64,000 nucleotides of DNA, taken from NCBI GenBank assembly GCA_006503475.1, contig RSEH01000190.1:1-64000 (forward strand). The letters run 5' to 3'. This stretch comes from Stentor roeselii. Its lineage: Eukaryota > Ciliophora > Heterotrichea > Heterotrichida > Stentoridae. A program made the position numbers and the translations under genes. The notes beneath the pieces were generated by a model, which did not search any database, was not told the origin of the DNA, and was given only the letters and a program-made list of their open reading frames with translations. Within the stretch, counting starts at the first letter, position 1, and each line of letters opens with the position of its first letter. Below are positions 10,612-19,851 of this stretch, in pieces.

Positions 10612-11640
10612 CTATATTCCCTTTTTCTCTTTTATCTTTTCACATCTTATATATGCAAGACTGCCAAGAGAGTCATCAGCTCTAACTTCAAATTCAAATT
10701 CTTTTAACTTGGTAAAATTATTATAATTGACTAAAATCCTTTCATCATCATTAATCGAATACTCAAAACAGTACTTCAAGCCCTTCTTCATCTCAAAAGG
10801 ACTACACTCAATTTCAAACAAATACCTCTTTTTACATTCTAAGCCATTCATAACCTTTTGATTAAAAATAGTCTTTCCATTTTCGCCTACACTAACCTTA
10901 AAATGTCCTTCACTCATAACAGAATCGCCCTTAATACTCAAAAAGAGTCCAAATCCCTTTACAACAACATCAAATTTTGAAACATTCGTAACAAAAACAA
11001 AACTACAACCATTAAACTGACGACAAACAAGACTTTTCCCTAACCATATGACTCTCCTGGGACTTTCAACATGAAAAACTTCATACAAAAACAAAATTTC
11101 ATTTGAAATGTTTAAAAATTTGTCCAAATGAGTTTTTATAAAATTTTTCTTAATATTTGTGTCAGGTGGGTTCATGTTTAGCAAGTCATGCCTCTTCAAA
11201 TACTCGATTTTCTGATAATCTGTAACCAATTGGTTGACTTCATCGAAATCCACTGAAAATTTGCAGGAATTGTAAATATTTTGAACTGTTTTCAGATTAT
11301 TTAAAAGTCTTACACATGAATTTTGGTAATTTCCACTACTTTTAATCTTTTTCTTTAGTTTAATGTCGCAATTATTTCGCTTTCTGGTGTCTTGTTGGTA
11401 TTTGCTGTTGTCTTTGATTACTGCTGAGAAATACATGTCGAATTTTGAAGCTTGTTCTGGATTTGTTAATGAGTTGCAGAGAGGACAGGTAAATTCTGTG
11501 TCTTTCATTGATGCACGTGCTTTTTTTATAAAATCGATGCAGTATTTGCACATCACGCATTTGCATCGAAGTCTGTAAGGATAGCGTAACTCGGAGTAGT
11601 GTGAGTAGCAGTATTTGCAAATATTCTGATCTTGTTCCAT
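10612..11640 (-). CDS. RING-like zinc-finger protein, PHR-like C-terminus (copy 2)
   Basis: 342 residues. N-terminal CKYC...RCKCVMCKYC...CPLC gives a clear all-Cys RING-like finger. The middle is basic and helical. The C-terminal sandwich starts near VIWLGKSLVCRQF and contains FVFVTNVSKFDVVVKGFGLFL, RYLFEIECSPFEMKKG and SLAYIRCEK, matching the strand order of copies 1 and 3. The WLGKSL / WLGNSL signature is shared with copy 3. It is likely an E3-type adaptor, by inference. The start ATG is preceded by stops, and copies are separated by 119 bp (from copy 1) and 350 bp (from copy 3). Confidence 0.82.
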   Translation of the reverse strand: MEQDQNICKYCYSHYSELRYPYRLRCKCVMCKYCIDFIKKARASMKDTEFTCPLCNSLTNPEQASKFDMYFSAVIKDNSKYQQDTRKRNNCDIKLKKKIKSSGNYQNSCVRLLNNLKTVQNIYNSCKFSVDFDEVNQLVTDYQKIEYLKRHDLLNMNPPDTNIKKNFIKTHLDKFLNISNEILFLYEVFHVESPRRVIWLGKSLVCRQFNGCSFVFVTNVSKFDVVVKGFGLFLSIKGDSVMSEGHFKVSVGENGKTIFNQKVMNGLECKKRYLFEIECSPFEMKKGLKYCFEYSINDDERILVNYNNFTKLKEFEFEVRADDSLGSLAYIRCEKIKEKKGI

Positions 11641-11990
11641 TTATTAAGATGATAAATGAAATTATAGGGTTTAAGCTCTGAGGTTTAGACTATTTCAAAG
11701 ATTAGGACAATATTGATTGAGTTCTTTATTACTCATGGAAAATTTATTAAAAATCGAAATGACTTGAATTAATTTTTCTTTTCTTATTAGAGAACTTTTG
11801 AGTTAAGTAGTAAATAAGTCTATCTTTTACTAAATTTTCATTTTTGAAGAATTTCACCTAAAATTGTTTGAAATGCCTGAAGAATCTTAAACAAACAGGT
11901 AAAAATTTAACTTTATATAATATTCAACATATTGCAAGAAAATTAGTTAAAAAGTGAGATAAGCTTTCGAGTAATTTTTCTATTTAATTT
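11641..11990. other. Intergenic region, 350 bp
   Basis: AT-rich spacer between RING-like copies 2 and 3. No ORF, repeat or RNA gene is recognisable. It must hold the promoter of copy 2. Confidence 0.5.
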
Positions 11991-12989
11991 CTAGTTATCA
12001 TCTAATGAGAACTTGATATAAGCTAAACTCGAATGCTCTGGTTTTCCATTTTCAGATCTGATCTTCAATTTGATTTGCTCAACTTGATGAGTATTTTCAA
12101 ACTCAGTCATAATCATAATATTCTTATCATGATTCTCATAATAAGTGAACTCAAAAGTGTATTCCGAATTTTTTGATAAATTTAAGTCATTCAATGGTAT
12201 CTCAATCAAATACTTCTCCGAATAATCAGGAAAATCATAGTCAATACAATTCCTTTTCACAAAAATAACCTTTAAATTTTTCAATTTCCCTTCATTCTCT
12301 TCTCCATTCCCAAGATTCACTCCAACAGCAGCTACCTTCAAAGCCTCCGAAGACACATTTTTTACAAAAACTTTCTGACATTTTTCCACTGGCACAGAAA
12401 TTAAACTATTACCAAGCCATATCAATCCAGGTGATGGTGAAATATTGAGTTTTTGTGATTGAAGTAAATAATTATGAACTGGTTTTGAAAAATCAGTTGA
12501 AAAGCTCTTGACCATGTTCTTTAAAATATTCGGAGAGACTTTTTCAAGATCTGTCATTTGATGTTTTTTTATCAGTTCAATTTTTTCACGATATGAAAGA
12601 TCTTGATAAGAATTCGGTAAAGACTTGTATTTTTTTAGAAAGTTGTAACAAATCGTAAGGACTTCCAAATGATTTAAAGATTTTTCTCGTTCACTGATCA
12701 TCTCTTCAACAATATTAAGTTGATTTTGAAGTTCTGACTTGATTTCTTGACACTTTTTAGAATTTTTTCTGTATTGAGCGGAATTTTTAATTTTTTGATA
12801 GTTTCCTTTGTGAACTTCGACTGAGTCTAAATCCAAAGAATGTTGTTCTAAGGGACATTCAGTCATTTCTCTACTCTGAAAGAAATTAACACAAGCAGAG
12901 CAAAAAACACAGTTACATGAAAGTTTCATTGGTTGAAGACTTTCAGAATAATTCAAAAAGCACCACGTACAAACTTTAGAGCTATCCAT
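11991..12989 (-). CDS. RING-like zinc-finger protein, PHR-like C-terminus (copy 3)
   Basis: 332 residues. N-terminal CTWC...SCNCVFCSAC..., but the last expected CxxC is reduced to a single Cys (ECPLEQHS), so the second zinc site may use the following His or be weakened. A coiled coil spans about 75-110. The C-terminal sandwich has GLIWLGNSLISVP, KVFVKNVSSEALKVAAVGVN, KYLIEIPLNDL and SLAYIKFSLDDN. The ATG lies 21 bp downstream of the stop of the DSCC1 gene on the same strand, so promoter or 5' UTR must overlap that gene's end. Confidence 0.8.
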   Translation of the reverse strand: MDSSKVCTWCFLNYSESLQPMKLSCNCVFCSACVNFFQSREMTECPLEQHSLDLDSVEVHKGNYQKIKNSAQYRKNSKKCQEIKSELQNQLNIVEEMISEREKSLNHLEVLTICYNFLKKYKSLPNSYQDLSYREKIELIKKHQMTDLEKVSPNILKNMVKSFSTDFSKPVHNYLLQSQKLNISPSPGLIWLGNSLISVPVEKCQKVFVKNVSSEALKVAAVGVNLGNGEENEGKLKNLKVIFVKRNCIDYDFPDYSEKYLIEIPLNDLNLSKNSEYTFEFTYYENHDKNIMIMTEFENTHQVEQIKLKIRSENGKPEHSSLAYIKFSLDDN

Positions 12990-13010
12990 AATAATCTATA
13001 TTCTAAGTAA

Positions 13011-14096
13011 TTAACTAAGTTTATTCATATACACAACTGAGTTACCTTCAATGATTTTTTTTGTATATTTCAACAACATCTGCTGAAGGGTCATTAAAGA
13101 AACATCTTGAAGATAAACTTTTAATTCTTTTTCACTCCACTTTTCCTTCACCCCGAACAAGACCTGTAGACGCTCTTCAAGTGAATAACTCAACCAGTTA
13201 ACCGGTAGAAATTTTACAGTTTCTCGATAATTCTTCGTCCGAACCACTGCAATTCCTTCAATTTTATCCTCAAGACGAAACCCTCGAGTAATGAACTTAC
13301 GGAAAACGACTCGACTTTCAAGTTTTTCTAAAGCGATTTCAAACTCTTCTAAAAAATACTCGTCAAGAGTTAGAAATAAATCCCAAACACAAATTTGAAG
13401 AACTTTCAACTTTTCTGCTATGAAAAAGTCTTTTTCTACTGATCCTATTGTAGAGAGTAAAGATGTTAATATTTGGTAAGGCACGTCGGGAAGCTGCTCT
13501 GAAACTAAACGAACTCGGATTTCTTCCCAGTTGTTTTTCATTAAAATTAACATGAAATGCTTCAGGACTTCTACTCGGTATTCTTCGTCGAAAATACGCC
13601 AGCAGCCTTCGAATTCGAAGGCTTGGATTTTTTTTAGGTACTCGTGGATCTCGGATTCACTTGCCTGGACTTTTTGGAGGATTTCGAGGTAGGAGTAAAC
13701 TTGTCGCTTTTCTGATTAGAGGATACTGCTGTCGTTGTAGGTGTAGGGAGATTCTTTAAGTAGTGCAAGAACTTGATGCAAAGGCGGTATAACTTTTTCA
13801 CACTTGATTATCTCAAAAGCTGACTTCACAATTTCCGAGGGTGATCCAATTAAAATCGTATTACTTGTTTCACATTTTTTAAGTACATAAGAAGATACAC
13901 TTCCTGAAATGACAGCTTCTTGATTCGGTTCACCTCCAATATGAAGAGGTTTATACTCCAGCTCATTAATCAAGTCATCTGGAAGTTCAATTAAAAAGCA
14001 AGACTGAGAATTCGAACTAAAAGATTCACTATAATTGATCTCAATTTGCATATTAATTATCAAAGACTTTCCACTAAAATGGTAAAACTCCAACAT
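13011..14096 (-). CDS. DSCC1: DCC1-like subunit of the CTF18 clamp loader
   Basis: Complement of joined exons 13011-13711 and 13727-14096, 356 residues. The first exon holds the DCC1 signature: CFLIELPDDLINELE, then a strand pair, then SSYVLKKCETSNTILIG (family pattern CF-L-ELP, Y-L-ETSNT-LL). The second exon contains the winged-helix part, including EGCWRIFDEEY and the C-terminal LPVNWLSYSLEERLQVLFGVK. In other eukaryotes DCC1 joins CTF8 and CTF18-RFC to load PCNA and support cohesion and fork stability in the nucleus. The frame breaks at 13716 (TAA) unless the 15-nt intron is removed. Met1 follows an in-frame TAA; Met16 is an alternative start. Divergent from the LYR gene with 44 bp between ATGs. 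Confidence 0.85.
13712..13726 (-). other. 15-nt spliceosomal intron
   Basis: On the minus strand GTATCCTCTAATCAG: GT...AG, A at position 10 in CTAAT. Retention gives an in-frame TAA. Splicing fuses the two halves of the DCC1 protein. Confidence 0.93.
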
Positions 14097-14140
14097 TTAC
14101 CCTAAAATCCTAAACCTCACAATCTTCCCCACAATAAATA

Positions 14141-14644
14141 ATGGAGCCTCTGTTAAACCCTTTCACTCGTAAAAGAATCGTGGAAGGTCTTTACAGATCT
14201 CTTCAAAAATCCGGAAAACCCTTCAAAGACCCTCTAATATCCCAGTTCATCAAATCAACAACAAAATTCCAATTCCAAAAGTAACTAAAAAAAAGGAGTA
14301 AAACTTTAAACGACTACGAAGAAATGAAGTCCTTTCTCGAAAACCAACAAGATTTTTTAAAAACAATAGAAAAAGCTTCAAAAAATGACAAAGAATCCTT
14401 AAAATACCTGATAAACCTTACATATGGTCAGATAGTTTTCAGTCCTCGAAATGATTACTTCATTCAAGCGAAGTATCTTTCAAAGCTTCCATTCGGCAAC
14501 AAGAATTTCTTCGTGATTCCAAAAGAAGGCTACGGAATAACAGGTCCAGCGCCTTTACCACGTGAGTTCCGAGATCACCTTAAATCTTTAACCACATCCA
14601 ATCCAGACCTTTTAGACCTTTACAAAGACCTCCATTTCAAGTAA
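14141..14644 (+). CDS. LYR-motif protein, probably mitochondrial
   Basis: Exons 14141-14280 and 14296-14644 give 162 residues. The N-terminal helix contains the LYR tripeptide in VEGLYRSLQKSG, followed by a conserved-looking Phe-containing helix (LISQFIKSTTKFQF), as in Complex1_LYR proteins that bind the mitochondrial acyl carrier protein and assist respiratory complex or Fe-S assembly. The C-terminal half (GYGITGPAPLPREFRDHL) is not a known LYR extension. The sub-family cannot be named. The open frame starting at 14324 is only the internal part: the upstream exon supplies the LYR motif. It ends 18 bp before the next gene's ATG. Confidence 0.75.
14281..14295 (+). other. 15-nt spliceosomal intron
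   Basis: GTAACTAAAAAAAAG: GT...AG, A at position 10, A-rich. Retention creates AAG-TAA in frame; removal restores the LYR protein. Confidence 0.88.
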
Positions 14645-14662
14645 GTCTAAACCTCATAAATA

Positions 14663-17600
14663 ATGGCTTCCAATTACGAGCCCTTAAACGACGTCGAGGA
14701 GCGAATTGACCTTGACAAGAAAATGACTTCAACATTCTCTAACTGCACTGTTCTTCAATCAAACGTAACTCAGATCTTCCCCACAACCCGCGACGGGAAA
14801 GAACTAGTCATTGTTGGCTTTGAAGATGGAAAAGTTTGCTTCGTGTCGAACACTGTTCAGTACTTAAAAGGTCATTCTTTACAAGTAAGAAGAGTCCTGC
14901 TTACCAATGACGGTAACTTCGCAGTCACTTCTTCCAGAGACAAGACTGTAAAACTCTGGGACCTTTCCTCTGGCAATGAAAAATCTAGTTTTGACCTAGG
15001 CTCCGACGTGGTCTCAATCGCGATTTTCCACAACTTAATCCTTTCCGGCTGTGAAAACGGAAAAGTTCAGGTAATTGATTTAAACTCTGAAAAAATCTAT
15101 CAACTTGAAGGCCACAGTGAAATGATCAGGTGGGTCGCTTTCGCTCCTGACGGTTCAAAACTCTTTTCATTAAGCAATGATAAAACCGTTAAAGTTTACT
15201 CTTCTGACTTCTCTACACTCGCTTCGCTCGTGGGTCATCAAGGGTGGGTCAATCGAATTGACTTCTCCTTTGACAGTCGTTGGGCAGTGACAGGTTCGAC
15301 AGATGCGAAAGTGATTTTATGGGACTTGGAAACTTTTGAAATTCTTTCAGTTTTCGAAGGACATACTGACCAGATCTGGAGCGTCGCAGTCTCTCCTGAT
15401 GGGAAATGGGCAGCTTCAGGGTCCAATGATTTTTCAGTGTGTCTTTGGAACTTAACTGAAAAAAAGATTGAAGTTGTTTTCAAGGGCCATACTCATCAAG
15501 TGCCTCATCTAAAAATCTCTGCTGATGGGAAGTTTGTAGTTTCAGGGTCTTTTGATAAAACAATAAAACTTTGGAATATTCAAGAAAAACGACTTGAAGC
15601 TAGTTTTGAAGGACATACACATTTCGTGAGATGTGTTGAATTTTCTCAAGATGGTGAAACGATTTATTCAGGAGGAGCTGATAAAAGTTTAAGGAAATGG
15701 GGACTGACAACGAAAAAAACAACGAATGTCTTTTCAGGTCATTCTGATTGGGTTCGACGATTAGCAATTGTCCCGGGAAAGGAAAAGTTTGTCTCGGCAG
15801 GGAAGGATAAAAGTGTCAGGCTTTGGTCGATTTCGAAAGGACTGGAATTTACTTTCACAGGACATAAAGACGAGGTTTGGGGACTTGCAGTTACTCCTGA
15901 CGGAAAATACGCTGTTTCTGGCTCACATGATAAAACTGTTAAGATGTGGGACTTGGAATCAAGGACCTTAGCTCATTCTTTTGAAGGACATGAAAATTGG
16001 GTCACTTTTGTTTTTATTACACCTGATGGTCGATTCGCTGTCACTCCCAGTCATGACTCTACAATAGGAGTATGGGACTTGGCCAATCGGGTTTTAGTCT
16101 GCAAGATGATGGGTCACACTGGAGCTGTTGTCAGACTTTTACTATCAGATGACGGAAAAACTGTTTTTTCTTCATCTAGAGATAAAACTGTTAGAGTTTG
16201 GGATTTAATGTCAGGGTCTTTAACTTGTTGCTTTGCTGAACATTCTGATTTGATCTTGTCTCTTGCTGTCACTCGTGATTGCTCTGTGTTGGTCACTGGG
16301 TGTAACGATAAAACTCTTAGATTTTTCAGTGTTCAGGAGAAAAATATTAAAGCTTCCCTCCCTGGAGCTCATGGAGGAGATATCAACAGAGTCCTGATAA
16401 CTCCAGATCAACTCTGGGCAGTAAGTGCTTCAGACGACAAGACGATAAAGCTCTGGAACATGATGACTTTTCAACTCAGCTGGGTGTTAGAAGGTCATCA
16501 AAATATCGTCACATGGCTAGAAATGACTTCTGACGGCAAAACGATAGTCTCCGCATCTCGAGATAAAACAGTGAAAGTCTGGAACCTTAACAACTTTAAG
16601 TTAGAAGCTTCTTATAACAACCACTCAGATGTTCTTTACACCCTGGCAGTGACGGCAAATAACCATCATGTGATTTCAGGTTCTTTTGATAAAACAGTCG
16701 CCGTTCATAAATTGTTTAACAGAGTCGAAGTCCAGACAAGTATTTCAGGTGTTTTTAACTCGAGTCTTGAAGCAGCAGTGAAAGTTTTTAACTATAAAAG
16801 TCAGCCTTTCAGTGAAGATATGAAAGATGCGATTATTTTTCCATTACATGTGAATGTCCTGCATCTTTACGCTTATATGGACCAGCAGGAGGAGATGAAA
16901 GCGGCATTGGAAGTAGATACTCCTTATTTTACTTCTTCTCATTTTGGGTCACCGATGCTTCTGGCTATTCAGAGGAATAACTTCGAGATTATCAATGCAA
17001 TTATTGAGTACTTTGGAAGGATCTCCACAAATAAACCTGTTCGCTTTGATGTGTTTGGAACTTTGAAGGAAGACCTTCCGGAACTCTTGAAAATCAGACT
17101 CAGGACTATTGGAGACCTGCTCACTGACCTTCCCTTGATCGGCAACAGGACTGACCTGATCAAATACATCGGATTTGATGCGAAATTGCCTCAAATCACG
17201 TTTTCTGATATGCATGAGTTCAGCGGGTCACTTTTTCCTTTTAATGTACAGAATAAGGCCTTGATTCAAGTTAACTATTACGCTGTTCCTTTTAGAATCA
17301 ACTTAGAAACTGGGTCTACTGCGAGTTTGGAACTTTTGGATCAGTTAGAACATTCACCTAACAGTAATTTATTTGTTTCGAGACTTGTTCAAGCAATAAT
17401 TGATTATAAATGGGCTCGTCTTCAGAAGGAGTTCATTTTAGAATTTTTGAATTACGCCACTTTTCTGGTACTGATGTGTTTTTATTTAAGTAAACTCGAG
17501 GTGGATGTACTGGGTTATTTTTTTATCTTGTTTTTTAACTCTACTTGCCTTTTCTTGGAAATTTTGCAACTAGTTGCGAATGTTCCTCGATATTTCAAGT

Positions 17601-18388
17601 CTTACAGAAATATTTTAGATATGGTGAGGATTATTTATTGTTATGGGTTTATTTCTTATTTACTTATGAATAGAATGACTGATATGAAAAGTTATGATAT
17701 TGTTTATCTTAAGATTTTTTTGATGATTCTTTGTTGGGTCAAGGGAATTTTGTATTTCAGGATGTTTGATATGACTAGATACTTTGTGACTATGATTGGA
17801 GATATTTTAGTTGATTCTCTTGGCTTCACGACGATCTTTTTCTATTCAATTGTTTGTTTTGCTAATCTTTTTCAACTCATTTTAAATGATCCTGATGCGA
17901 GTTATTTGTCTTTGTTTGAAAACACTTTTGAAACTATTTTTGGAGGAGGAAATCTGCTGGAAGTTAAAACTCAGTCGGATAAGGCAAAGTGGCTGATTTT
18001 CTTTTTTACAACTTTGGTTGTTACGGTTATTATGCTGAATTTATTGATTTCTATCATTGGGGATACTTATGATCGGGTTCAAATGCAGAGTGCTGAGACT
18101 TCGAATAAGATTAAAATCAGCATGATTCATGAAATTGAGAAAATGTTCTTCTGGAAGAGGAATAGTGGAAGTGAGAAGTACATGATAATCTGCGACAAAA
18201 TAGAAGCCGAATCCACCGACTGGGAAGGAAAAGTAAAAACAATAGTCCAAGAGATCAATCTAATCGAAAAGTCCCAAACCGATTACTTCCGAACCCTAAT
18301 CTCAAAAGTATCAGAGCACAAAAGTGAATCCACAAGTTCAATCAAATCACTTGAAGAGAAGCTAGACAAGCTTCTATCTCAAAAGTGA
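14663..18388 (+). CDS. WD40-propeller / TRP-like channel fusion
   Basis: 1241 residues. Residues 40-685 hold about 15 WD40 repeats with good GH...WD signatures (FEGHTDQIWSVAV...VCLWNL, LEGHQNIVTWLEM...VKVWNL), enough for two propellers. A helical linker (about 700-860; HVNVLHLYAYMDQQEEM, SPMLLAIQRNNFEIINAII) looks ankyrin-like. Six membrane segments follow at about 922-945, 950-975, 986-1003, 1012-1032, 1043-1074 and 1109-1136, with the TRP-like S2-S3 motif YFKSYRNILD and a pore-region FGGGNLLEV before the last. The tail (1160-1241) is coiled coil. I infer a cation channel gated or scaffolded by the cytosolic propellers. Stop is TGA, rare here. Only 17-18 bp separate it from neighbours on both sides. 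Confidence 0.9.
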   Translation: MASNYEPLNDVEERIDLDKKMTSTFSNCTVLQSNVTQIFPTTRDGKELVIVGFEDGKVCFVSNTVQYLKGHSLQVRRVLLTNDGNFAVTSSRDKTVKLWDLSSGNEKSSFDLGSDVVSIAIFHNLILSGCENGKVQVIDLNSEKIYQLEGHSEMIRWVAFAPDGSKLFSLSNDKTVKVYSSDFSTLASLVGHQGWVNRIDFSFDSRWAVTGSTDAKVILWDLETFEILSVFEGHTDQIWSVAVSPDGKWAASGSNDFSVCLWNLTEKKIEVVFKGHTHQVPHLKISADGKFVVSGSFDKTIKLWNIQEKRLEASFEGHTHFVRCVEFSQDGETIYSGGADKSLRKWGLTTKKTTNVFSGHSDWVRRLAIVPGKEKFVSAGKDKSVRLWSISKGLEFTFTGHKDEVWGLAVTPDGKYAVSGSHDKTVKMWDLESRTLAHSFEGHENWVTFVFITPDGRFAVTPSHDSTIGVWDLANRVLVCKMMGHTGAVVRLLLSDDGKTVFSSSRDKTVRVWDLMSGSLTCCFAEHSDLILSLAVTRDCSVLVTGCNDKTLRFFSVQEKNIKASLPGAHGGDINRVLITPDQLWAVSASDDKTIKLWNMMTFQLSWVLEGHQNIVTWLEMTSDGKTIVSASRDKTVKVWNLNNFKLEASYNNHSDVLYTLAVTANNHHVISGSFDKTVAVHKLFNRVEVQTSISGVFNSSLEAAVKVFNYKSQPFSEDMKDAIIFPLHVNVLHLYAYMDQQEEMKAALEVDTPYFTSSHFGSPMLLAIQRNNFEIINAIIEYFGRISTNKPVRFDVFGTLKEDLPELLKIRLRTIGDLLTDLPLIGNRTDLIKYIGFDAKLPQITFSDMHEFSGSLFPFNVQNKALIQVNYYAVPFRINLETGSTASLELLDQLEHSPNSNLFVSRLVQAIIDYKWARLQKEFILEFLNYATFLVLMCFYLSKLEVDVLGYFFILFFNSTCLFLEILQLVANVPRYFKSYRNILDMVRIIYCYGFISYLLMNRMTDMKSYDIVYLKIFLMILCWVKGILYFRMFDMTRYFVTMIGDILVDSLGFTTIFFYSIVCFANLFQLILNDPDASYLSLFENTFETIFGGGNLLEVKTQSDKAKWLIFFFTTLVVTVIMLNLLISIIGDTYDRVQMQSAETSNKIKISMIHEIEKMFFWKRNSGSEKYMIICDKIEAESTDWEGKVKTIVQEINLIEKSQTDYFRTLISKVSEHKSESTSSIKSLEEKLDKLLSQK

Positions 18389-18405
18389 ATTAATTAGTTA
18401 GATAA

Positions 18406-18990
18406 ATGATTTACCAAAAAGACCTACGGCTCACAAACATCGACAAAGCCAGGCAACTAAAGCGTTCAATGAGCAACAACTCAACCCAATTCCAGCCAAT
18501 CAAGCTAAAATCCTTACAAGAAGCAAGAAACGAAGTAAAATCTTCCACAAACCGGAAATTTTCCCTGACACCTCCGGACTTCGACGGCAGTTTTGGAATA
18601 AATTTCAAAAAACTCATGAAAAACGATGAAAAAACAGGGAAAATCTCAGAAACTCAACAAACTATCACTGAAATCGATGAGACTTTAGAGAAAAATGAAG
18701 AACCTTCTGGAAAAAACAGGAAAAGACTTGTTTTTCATAAGAAAAAAGAGAATGAAAAGCAGCAGGTCTCAACACGTAGTCCAAGTAAGCCGAGTAAGAG
18801 ACAACTTTCAGGAAATAAAGAAATTCGAGGAAGTTCTCGAAGTTTTTCCAAGTCTAAAGTCCAGTCAACGATTTCTACGGTTCTTGATATCATTGAATAT
18901 GAGAAAAATGCTAAGAAAAGACTGACGAAAGAAGAAGAAAAAGGCTTGATCAGCAGGTTGCAGGGTAAAACTTTGTTTAAATTTGGTTAA
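18406..18990 (+). CDS. Small basic Ser/Lys-rich protein
   Basis: 194 residues, strongly basic and Ser/Thr-rich (RSMSNN, STRSPSKPSKRQLSG, RSFSKSKVQSTIS), mostly disordered, with a short helical C-terminus (EKNAKKRLTKEEEKGLISRLQ). Many RxxS and SP sites suggest phosphorylation. The ATG is 17 bp after the TGA of the channel gene and in another frame, so it is not a read-through extension; Met22 (18469) is an alternative start. Function unknown. Confidence 0.7.
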   Translation: MIYQKDLRLTNIDKARQLKRSMSNNSTQFQPIKLKSLQEARNEVKSSTNRKFSLTPPDFDGSFGINFKKLMKNDEKTGKISETQQTITEIDETLEKNEEPSGKNRKRLVFHKKKENEKQQVSTRSPSKPSKRQLSGNKEIRGSSRSFSKSKVQSTISTVLDIIEYEKNAKKRLTKEEEKGLISRLQGKTLFKFG

Positions 18991-19140
18991 TTTAGGGTTT
19001 TTTATGGGTTTAGAGGTTATTGAATTAATTTACTTTAAATCGGTGATTTTTTAGTAGTTCACGAAAATATCGGTGAAAATTTCTGGATTCAATGGTTTAA
19101 TTCTTTTAGCATATCTAATGATTATCTATTCTAATAAACC

Positions 19141-19830
19141 ATGTCAAGTCTTTCATTTCAAGAAAGATTCAAGAACAGGACTAACATCTTGTCAACCAAT
19201 GGAGCCATGCTTGTAAACCCGTCTTCATCAGTGCTCAGGCCGAAAGACTCACAGTTGCACTTGGATCAGCATCCAACTCAATTAAAACACATTCAAGGTT
19301 CTCCTACTTACAAGCTTGCGCATTCTGATTCGTCTTTTTATGGCTCTGAAGTTAAAGCTTTATCGGAAATGCCGTCTTTGCAAAGTGCTTCTTCACCTGA
19401 TAAGTATCAGTTTAAAGTACCTTCTAGGTCAAAAAACCAGTCAACAGTCCCTGTGCGAAAGAAACATTTGTCTTCTTTGATTGAAAGTGATGTGAATAAT
19501 AAGACTTACTCGAGGATTGACTATGTGCCTTACACGTTAAAAGATTATAAGACCATCAAGCCCAAGACCTACTACTTACTAGGAGGACTAGGTCCTTCAA
19601 ACATCGGAAGCGAAGATTGGAGTAAAAAGAAAGACCTAAACGAAAAGCGTTGGAACTACGGTAAAGACGTTTACTATTCCAACGCAGCGAAGATCCCAAT
19701 CTTACCAAGCAACTCTCCGACCGAAATAAAAGTCTTCAAAGACAATTCAAGAGCGCGTGCTTTAGATTTCGCAAAGAGTATAATAAGACCTCCATTAAAA
19801 GTCGGTTTATGGCCGAGTCGTGTTGAATAA
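19141..19830 (+). CDS. Conserved-looking protein with LGGLGP motif
   Basis: 229 residues. The N-terminal 110 residues are Ser-rich and disordered. The C-terminal half has a dense, conserved-looking block: YTLKDYKTIKPKTYYLLGGLG, then DWSKKK, EKRWNYGKDVYYSN and a Pro-rich end. The combination of YxLxDY, LGGLGP and EK..YGK.V...N recalls a motif found in some ciliary proteins such as animal JHY, but this is from memory and weak. No membrane segment or signal peptide. Convergent with the MFS gene: only 21 bp separate the two stops. Confidence 0.72.
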   Translation: MSSLSFQERFKNRTNILSTNGAMLVNPSSSVLRPKDSQLHLDQHPTQLKHIQGSPTYKLAHSDSSFYGSEVKALSEMPSLQSASSPDKYQFKVPSRSKNQSTVPVRKKHLSSLIESDVNNKTYSRIDYVPYTLKDYKTIKPKTYYLLGGLGPSNIGSEDWSKKKDLNEKRWNYGKDVYYSNAAKIPILPSNSPTEIKVFKDNSRARALDFAKSIIRPPLKVGLWPSRVE

Positions 19831-19851
19831 CTTATCTTAATATAAGACTAG

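Noticed and set aside
18386-18410. Fusion of the WD40-TRP gene with the next gene by an intron
   Set aside because: No 15- or 16-nt GT-AG segment joins the two frames; a 17-nt candidate leads straight to a stop.
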